Shown here in pieces: positions 1-6,500 of a stretch of 8,115 nucleotides of DNA (the first letter of the stretch is position 1; the number at the start of each line of letters is the position of its first letter). The notes beneath the pieces are model-generated. The model worked only from the letters and a program-made list of their open reading frames with translations, was not told the origin of the DNA and ran no database searches. The stretch comes from Candidatus Latescibacterota bacterium (GTDB lineage: Bacteria; Krumholzibacteriota; Krumholzibacteriia; WVZY01; JAKEHA01), in NCBI GenBank assembly GCA_022615275.1, contig JAKEHA010000226.1, positions 1 to 8,115 on the forward strand, written 5' to 3'. A program made the position numbers and the translations under genes.

Positions 1-11
1 ATAGTATGGTG

Positions 12-85
12 TGGCCCCGGCGCGATTCGAACGCACGACAAACGGTTTAGGAAACCGCTGCTCTATCCATCTGAGCTACGGGGCC
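12..85 (-). tRNA. tRNA-Arg (anticodon CCU)
   Basis: Read on the minus strand, the segment folds as a complete 74-nt tRNA. It has a 7-bp acceptor stem GGCCCCG/CGGGGCC, U8-A9, a GCUC/GAGC D stem, and an anticodon stem GCGGU/ACCGU closing the loop UUCCUAA. A 5-nt variable loop and a T arm GUGCG-UUCGAAU-CGCGC follow. Positions 34-36 read CCU, so it should decode the AGG arginine codon. The discriminator base is A (complement of position 12). CCA is not encoded directly after it: the downstream bases are CACCA, two nucleotides out of register, so CCA is presumably added after transcription. AGG is infrequent in the neighbouring protease gene, fitting a minor arginine isoacceptor. Confidence 0.96.
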
Positions 86-130
86 ACACTGGGAGAGATT
101 ACAAAACTCACTTCATGTGAATCGATGCGC

Positions 131-159
131 AGTATACGGAAATCGCGTAGACGTCGCTA
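131..159 (-). promoter_or_regulatory. putative promoter for the tRNA gene (leftward)
   Basis: On the minus strand a TATACT -10-like hexamer (136 to 131) lies exactly 17 nt from a weak -35-like TAGCGA (159 to 154). The -10 is followed by GCGC, the kind of GC-rich discriminator seen at stable-RNA promoters. Predicted transcription start is near 124, leaving a leader of about 40 nt before the tRNA 5' end at 85. The -10 matches the sigma70 consensus at five of six bases; the -35 is poor. This is a motif reading only, strengthened by its mirror symmetry with the rightward promoter. Confidence 0.35.
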
Positions 160-186
160 GACTTTCATAAACCACATCTGTATACT
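158..186 (+). promoter_or_regulatory. putative sigma70-type promoter of the leader ORF and protease
   Basis: A -35-like TAGACT (158-163, four of six matches to TTGACA) is followed after exactly 17 nt by a -10-like TATACT (181-186, five of six matches to TATAAT). Predicted start is near 192-193, giving a transcript leader of about 250 nt before the protease start at 446. The local sequence is more AT-rich than the coding region, as expected for a promoter. The -35 overlaps the leftward -35 by two bases. Confidence 0.45.
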
Positions 187-200
187 CCGCCCTCGGAGTA
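183..200. promoter_or_regulatory. inverted repeat overlapping the -10/start region; possible operator
   Basis: TACTCCG, a 4-nt centre CCCT, and CGGAGTA form a perfect 7-bp inverted repeat. It begins inside the predicted -10 hexamer (181-186) and spans the predicted transcription start. Since the left arm would not be transcribed from that promoter, a protein-bound DNA operator is more likely than an RNA hairpin. If transcription starts further upstream it could instead form a stem-loop. No known regulator site is recognised. Confidence 0.35.
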
Positions 201-225
201 CCAGGCCTCGCTTTTCACTGACCCT

Positions 226-235
226 AAAAGGAGGT
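226..235 (+). promoter_or_regulatory. very strong Shine-Dalgarno sequence for the leader ORF
   Basis: AAAAGGAGGT matches the conserved anti-Shine-Dalgarno end of 16S rRNA almost perfectly. The GGAGG core (230-234) is 5 nt from GTG at 240, which is good spacing, and 3 nt from ATG at 238, which is tight. ATG 238 is immediately followed by TGA (241-243), so only the GTG frame can give a peptide. It lies 200 nt upstream of the protease start and so cannot serve that gene directly. Confidence 0.6.
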
Positions 236-239
236 CCAT

Positions 240-434
240 GTGAAGGCAGCACGGCTTGCCCCCGGTACCTCCGCCCGTCCTTTTCCATCGTTCGATCCGC
301 CGCCCTCGCGGTTGAAAGAACAGGCTCGCGCCCGAACCATCACCGCGGCCGCGCATCCCCTGCGTTCGCGCGAACCCAACGCTCCAATACGACAATTGCG
401 TGCTCCACACGCAGTTCCTTCATGCACACAATGA
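240..434 (+). CDS. putative 64-aa leader peptide, Arg/Pro-rich
   Basis: A GTG-started open frame of 64 codons sits 5 nt after a near-perfect Shine-Dalgarno sequence. The predicted peptide begins MKAARLAPG and is rich in arginine and proline with few acidic residues, so it is strongly basic. No signal peptide, membrane segment or known domain is visible. The TGA stop (432-434) overlaps an in-frame ATG of the protease (431-433) as ATGA and lies 11 nt before the preferred protease start at 446. That arrangement allows translational coupling. Codon usage is less GC-biased at third positions than in the protease, especially in the last 20 codons, which argues against a conserved protein. It may be a regulatory leader whose translation matters more than its product, or a chance frame. 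Confidence 0.35.
   Translation: MKAARLAPGTSARPFPSFDPPPSRLKEQARARTITAAAHPLRSREPNAPIRQLRAPHAVPSCTQ
344..375. repeat. two short perfect palindromes in the leader
   Basis: CGCGGCCGCG (344-353) and GTTCGCGCGAAC (364-375) are each perfectly self-complementary and lie 10 nt apart inside the leader ORF. In the transcript they could form short stems or pair elsewhere in the leader. As DNA they could bind a dimeric protein. In so GC-rich a context a palindrome of 10-12 bp may be chance. The GTTC/GAAC order is opposite to the Bacillus-type SOS box, so LexA is not suggested. Confidence 0.2.
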
Positions 435-440
435 GAGGGA
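433..440 (+). promoter_or_regulatory. ribosome binding site that decides the protease start
   Basis: GAGAGGGA ends 5 nt before ATG at 446 and is a reasonable Shine-Dalgarno match. Two in-frame upstream ATGs (422 and 431) have no purine-rich sequence before them. A start at 446 also gives a compact signal peptide with basic residues just before the hydrophobic core. The site lies directly after the leader stop, so a ribosome terminating there would be well placed to re-initiate. Confidence 0.6.
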
Positions 441-445
441 TCGTC

Positions 446-520
446 ATGACGAATCGCCATGTGCGTCTCGGTGCGTTCGCGGTTCTCTTCCTCGCCATCG
501 CCACGTGGGCGCTCACGGCC
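446..520 (+). other. signal peptide of the protease
   Basis: Residues 1-25 have a short basic N-region (Arg4, His5, Arg7), a hydrophobic core GAFAVLFLAIATWAL, and a small-residue end LTA before GGQQ. This fits Sec export with cleavage by signal peptidase I near residue 25. There is no cysteine at the cleavage site, so it is not a lipoprotein, and no twin-arginine motif. The exact cleavage position is inferred. Confidence 0.85.
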
Positions 521-3500
521 GGCGGCCAGCAGCCGCAGAGCTACGTGCCAAAGCAGGTAATCATCAAGCTGGCTGCGTCGACGCCGACGGCGGACGCGCT
601 GGCGGTGCGCTCGAGCCTGCGCGCGAGCGTCAAGTCGCGATTCAAGAGCATCGGGGCGGAGTTGTGGGTGATCGAGGGCATCGAGGTCAACGAGGCGATC
701 GAGCGCTTCAAGGACGATCCGCGCGTCGACTACATCGAACCCAACTACGTCGTGCGCGCCCTCGACGTGTTCCCGAACGATCCCCGCTTCGACGATCTGT
801 GGGGAATGCACAACACGGGACAAACCGGCGGCACACCGGACGCGGACATCGACGCGCCGGAAGCGTGGGAGCTGGGGACGGGCGGAACCGTGCTGGTGGG
901 CGTCATCGACACCGGCGTCGACTACAACCACGTCGACCTCGCGGCCAACATGTATACTAACCCGAACGAGATCGCGGGTAACGGCATCGACGACGATTTC
1001 AACGGCTACATCGACGACGTTCGCGGGTGGGACTTCGTCAACAACGACAACAACCCGATGGACGACCACGGGCACGGAACGCACGTATCCGGCACCATCG
1101 GTGCGGTGGGCAACAACGGCATCGGTGTGGTGGGTGTCAGCTGGTCGGTGCGTATCATGGGGCTCAAGTTCCTCGACGCGGGCGGATTCGGATCGACGGC
1201 GAACGCGATCCTCGCGGTCGAGTACGGGACCATGATGGGTGTGAACCTCACCAGCAACAGCTGGGGCGGCGGCGGATTCTCGCAAGCACTGCAGGACGCC
1301 ATCGAAGCGGCCGGCAACGCCGGCATCCTGTTCGTGGCCGCGGCCGGCAACAATAGCTCGAACAACGACATCTTCGACAACTTTCCCTCGAACTATCCGC
1401 TCGACAACATCATCGCGGTGGCCAGCACCGACCACAACGACAACTTGAGCGGTTTTTCCAACTTCGGTTTGACCACGGTCGACCTGGGTGCCCCCGGCAC
1501 CGACATCTTGAGCACGTTCCCGGGCAACAGCTACGGGACCATCTCGGGTACGTCGATGGCGACGCCGCACGTCTCGGGCGCAGCGTGCCTGTTGTGGGCG
1601 GCCGCACCCGAGATGACGCACATGGAGGTCAAGAACACCATCATGGCCTCCGTCGACGTCATTCCCGCGCTGCAGGGAAGGACCGTCACCGGCGGGCGCT
1701 TGAACGTGTACAACATTCTCTCGGGTCTCGACGACATCCCGCCGGATCCGATTCATGACCTCTCCGTGCAATCGACCGGTTCCACGACGGCGCTCTTGGC
1801 GTGGACCGGGACCGGTGACGACGGCGCGGTGGGAACCGCGCGCACCTACGACCTGCGCTACTCGACTTCACCCATCGACGCGGGCAACTTCGACCTCGCG
1901 ACATCGGCCGGGACGCTTCCGACGCCGAGGGCGGCCGGTTCACCCGAGTCCTTCGAAGTCTCCGGACTCGACTACACCACCAATTACTACTTCGCGCTGG
2001 TTGTCGTGGACGAGCAGCAGAATCGCTCCGGCGTTTCCAATAGCCCCAACGGCACCACGCTGGGCGCACCCGTGCTCGATTACTCGCCCGCGTCGTTCGC
2101 GTCGTCGCTGCTCACCGGCGGGACCGAGACCCATATGCTGACCATCAGCAACACGGGCGAAGGAACGCTCGACTTCGCATTCCCGTCCGCCGGCATGCAG
2201 ACCGGCGCCATCGGAGGCGTCGCGCCCACCATGATGCCGATGTGGCTCTCCGCGAATCCCCCGTCGGGACGCGTGCTCGCGGGAGAGAGCATGCAGGTCG
2301 AATTGATCGTCGACGCCACCGGGCTCCCCGGCGGCGATTTCAACGAGACGGTGACGTTCACTACCAACGACTACTCGCAGGCGTCGGCGCCCATCGACGT
2401 CGCGCTGCACGTCGACGCCGCGCCGGACGTGATCGCCTCACCGTTGGAAGTCGACTTCGGCGTTCGCTACACCGGCAGTTGCACCACCCGCGAGGTCGTG
2501 TTCACCAACCGCGGGTTTATGCCGCTCACTGTCAGCGCGGTGTCGAGCAACAACCCCGTGTTCGGCGTCGACCCGCAGCCCTTCGTGGTGGGGGCGGGGA
2601 TGAGCCACGCCATCCCAGTGACCTACTGTCCGGAAAACGAGGATATGGTTCCGGGCATCCCGCGGCGCTACCCGCGCCGCAGCCAGGCCGTGCTCACGCT
2701 CTCGAGCGACGACCCCGACCATCCCGCGTACACCGTGCCGCTGTTCGGCGACGCGATCGCACCGCCGGTCATCGTGGTCAACCCGACCTCGCTCTCCGAG
2801 GACCTCTTCACCGGTGGCAGCGCCACGCACGCGCTCTCGATCATGAACGACGGAGCTACCAATCTCGAATTCGAGATCGCGGTCGAAGACCTGGGCGCCA
2901 GCATGGTGCGTTTCGGCACCACGGCGAACACCCCCGATCGTCGTGAGAACATTACGCCCGCCGGCACCCAGACGGCCCAGCACGGCTCGGCCTACACCCG
3001 CGGTCGCGCGGGAACCGGGCGCCGTGAGTTGACGAGTGCCGTGCCGGTCATCACGAGTGCCTCCGCGCTGGAGATCTTGCTGGTGGCCGCGGCCGATGTG
3101 TCCGAGATCCAGAACGCGCTGCTCGCGTTCCCGGACGTCGCGGCCGTGGACGCGTTCGACGCGGGCTCGACCACGCCCACGCTCGCGGAGCTCGAGCCCT
3201 ACGACGGCGTCATTCTGATCGCGAATTTCTCGTACTCGGATCCCCAGGCGCTCGGCGACGTCCTGGCCGACTACGTCGACGGGGGCGGCGGCGTCGTCAT
3301 GACGCTGGCGACCTTCATCGACGGGTGGGACGTGGGAGGCCGCTTCTTCACGGACGGCTACTACCCGTTCACGATCGGAAGCGGACCGATCGGCTTCGGA
3401 ACGCTCGCGAACTTCAACGCGAGCCACCCCATCATGGCGGGGGTGTCCGCCGCGACCGGTGACCTACTGGGTGCGACGACACTCGCGCCGGGTGCCGAGT

Positions 3501-6500
3501 GGGTGGCCGATTGGGACATCGGCCAGCCGTTCATCGCGACCCAGGGCGACCACGTTGTGGGCGCGAACGTGTTCGTCGCGGACGGCGGTTTCTGGAGCGG
3601 CGACGTCGCTCTAATCCTGCACAATTCGGTACTGTGGGCCGCGGGCGCAGCCTGGCTCACGGCCGAGCCGGGCGAGGGCGTCGTGCCCCCGGGCTCGATC
3701 CTCGACGTCGCGGTCACCTTCGACGCCGCCGGGCTCTTCGGCGGCGACTACGCCGCCAACCTGCGCATCGGCAGCAACGACCCGGTCACACCGGAGGTCG
3801 TGGTGCCGGCCGACATGCACGTCACCGGCGCCCCCGATCTCGAAGTGTCGGACGCGCTGCTCGCGTATGGGCAGGTGTTCATCGGCGGGACGTCCAGCAA
3901 GACGGTGGTGGTGACGAACGCGGGCACCGACGTGCTCAACATCACCTCGATCGCCGCCAGCCATCCCAACTACTCGGTGGACGCGGCCAGCATGGTGCTG
4001 GCACCCGCCACGAGCCAGAACCTCGTGGTGTCGTTCGCGCCCACTTCGACGGGTGCCGCCGACGGGACGCTCACCTTCACGAGCGACGACCCCGACGAGC
4101 CCTCGCTGGTGGTCGATCTCACCGGCGAAGGCATCCTGCCGCCGATCATCTCCGTGACTCCGTTGTCGTTCGAAGCGGATCTGTTCACGGGTGAGACGAG
4201 CACCCAGACCATGACCATCTCCAACACGGGTGCGAGCAACCTCGAGTTCGAGATCGACGCCGTGGAGATCGAGGCCATGGGCGCAACGGTGACCCAGAGC
4301 ATCTCGATCCCGCGCAGCACCGGCGATTTCCCGCGCGGGACGCACGCGCCGTCGCTGCGGGCCGCACCCTCGAGCGGGGGTGCGAGCGCTCCGTCGACGA
4401 GTTCGGCGTCGCCGATGGCGGCGATCGGCTCGGCGTTCGCGACCGAGATCGGCTTCGGTCAGGCCACGCGCTTCAATCTGGCGACGCCCGAGCTACTGGA
4501 CTTCATCGGGCCGGCACCGGCCTGGATCTGGGCGGGGGACTTCGGTGCGGACGACTACGCCTACGCGTACGCGGTCGACGAGTTCAACCAGTTCATGCAA
4601 ATCGACACCACCTCGGGTGCCCAGACCATTCTGGGGACGATCACCCCGTTCGGCGGCGAGATCTGGACCGGCATGGCCTTCGACCCGACCGACGGAATGA
4701 TGTATGCGACCAGCACGGATGTGTCCGCCTCGTCGTTTTACGCGATCGATGTGACAGTACCGTCGGCGACGCGCATCGGGTCGGTCGGGTTCCCAGGGCT
4801 CATCGCACTCGCGATCGACGACCAGGGTGTGGCGTTCTCGTACGACATCGTGACCGACGAGATGCTGACGATCGACAAGACGACGGGTATTGGGACGGTG
4901 CTCGGGTCGCTCGGCTTCGACGCGAACTTCGGGCAGGGGATGGGCTTCGACGCCGAGAGCGGTCAGTTGTACCTGGCCGCGTTCAACAACGAGACGTTCC
5001 AGGGCGAGCTGCGGGTCGCGGACCGCACCACGGGTGCGACCGCGCCGGTGGGTGTCCTGGGTGCGACGCAACCGGGCGGCACGGCGCAGCTCGGATTTCT
5101 CGCGCTGCCCGGGCTGGGAGGAGCGCAGTGGTTGATCGCCGATCCGGACGCGGGCGTGGTCCCGCCGGGGACGTCGATGGACGTCGCGGTGACCTTCGAC
5201 GCCGAGGGATTGTACGGCGGCGACTACAACGCCAATCTGGTGATCGCGAACAACGATCCCTTGAATCCGGAAGTGGTGGCCTCGGCCCACTTGCACGTGA
5301 CGGGAGCTCCGGACATCCAGGTGACACCGCTCGCTTTGGACTACGGGCCGGTGTTCATCGGAGGCGTGTCCAACCAAATCGTGGTCGTGAAGAACGTGGG
5401 CACCGACCTCTTGACGGTCACGTCGATCGCGTCGGACCACGGCGATTACACGGCCGACGTGGCCAACGTCGCGTTGGCGCCGACCGCGAGCCAGGCGGTG
5501 GTCGTCTCTTACGCGCCCACGTCGACGGGTGTCAGCGCTGCGACTCTGACCATCGCGAGCGACGACCCCGACGAAGTGAGCATCGGCGTCGCGTTGACCG
5601 GCGAAGGCCGCTTGCCGCCCATCATCGCGGTGAACCCGACCTCGTTCACCGAGGACCTGTTCACGGGAGAAACGGCGGCGCACACGCTGACGATCTCCAA
5701 CACGGGTGCCAGCGACCTCGAGTTCGCGATCGACATCGAAGACTTGACCGCGGGCGCGGTCGCGTCGCGCGCGGTGCTCTTGCGCGGGACTCCCTGGCGC
5801 GACAAGACGCTGCGGGGTGGCGGGGCGGTGGGTGTCAACGCGGAAGGGGCCGACTCGCGGACCTCGCAGACGCGCAAGGCGGTCCTGCCGACCACGAACG
5901 TGGTGGCGGCCGAAGACGCGGCCATCCTGGTCATCCAGGACACCGACGCCTGGGGTATCGACATGGCGACGTTCATCTTCGACAACTTCGCCATCACGGC
6001 CACCGTGATCAACTCCACCCAGATCGCGGCCACCGACTTCGATCCCTTCGATCTCGTGATCACGGTCGGTGACGAAGGGTTCTCGTACTACAACGCCGTC
6101 TCGTCGAACGTGAGCAAGTTCGAGGACTACGTGGCGGGCGGCGGTGTCGTGCAATACCAACTCGCCACGCAAGGCGACGACGTGTCGATCGTGGGCGGAG
6201 TGGATGTGCTGTACGGGGACTTCGACAGCTTCAACGACGTCGTCGCGCCCGACCATCCCATCGTCGCGGGCCTGCCGCCCGTGCTGGAGGGCAACGCGGC
6301 CAACCATACCACCATCTCCGGCCTGCCCGGCGACGCGCTGGTGATCACGGAGACCTCCTTTTCGGGGACCCCGACCACGGTCGAGTACGAGTTCGGACAG
6401 GGGAGCGTCATCGCCACCGGCATGACGTGGGAGTTCCTGTACAACTTCGGCTACGAAGCCGGCGCCATGCTGGGCAACGCGGTCGCGTATTCGCTCTCGA

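Noticed and set aside
1..90. tRNA gene as an integration site for a mobile element
   Set aside because: The tRNA 3' end faces the left window edge; no integrase, attachment repeat or mobile gene is visible on either side.
422..445. Upstream in-frame ATG codons at 422 and 431 as protease start
   Set aside because: Neither has a Shine-Dalgarno sequence, whereas ATG 446 has GAGAGGGA 5 nt upstream. They remain possible only through coupling to the leader ORF stop.
400..960. 186-codon plus-strand frame overlapping the protease start
   Set aside because: It is out of frame with the signal peptide, propeptide and Asp155 motif. Its product is Arg/His/Gly-rich and lacks domains.
224..1771. 515-codon open frame on the minus strand
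   Set aside because: It covers the S8 domain in antisense, is dominated by Arg, Val, Asp and His, and shows no domain or good ribosome site. It is a high-GC shadow.
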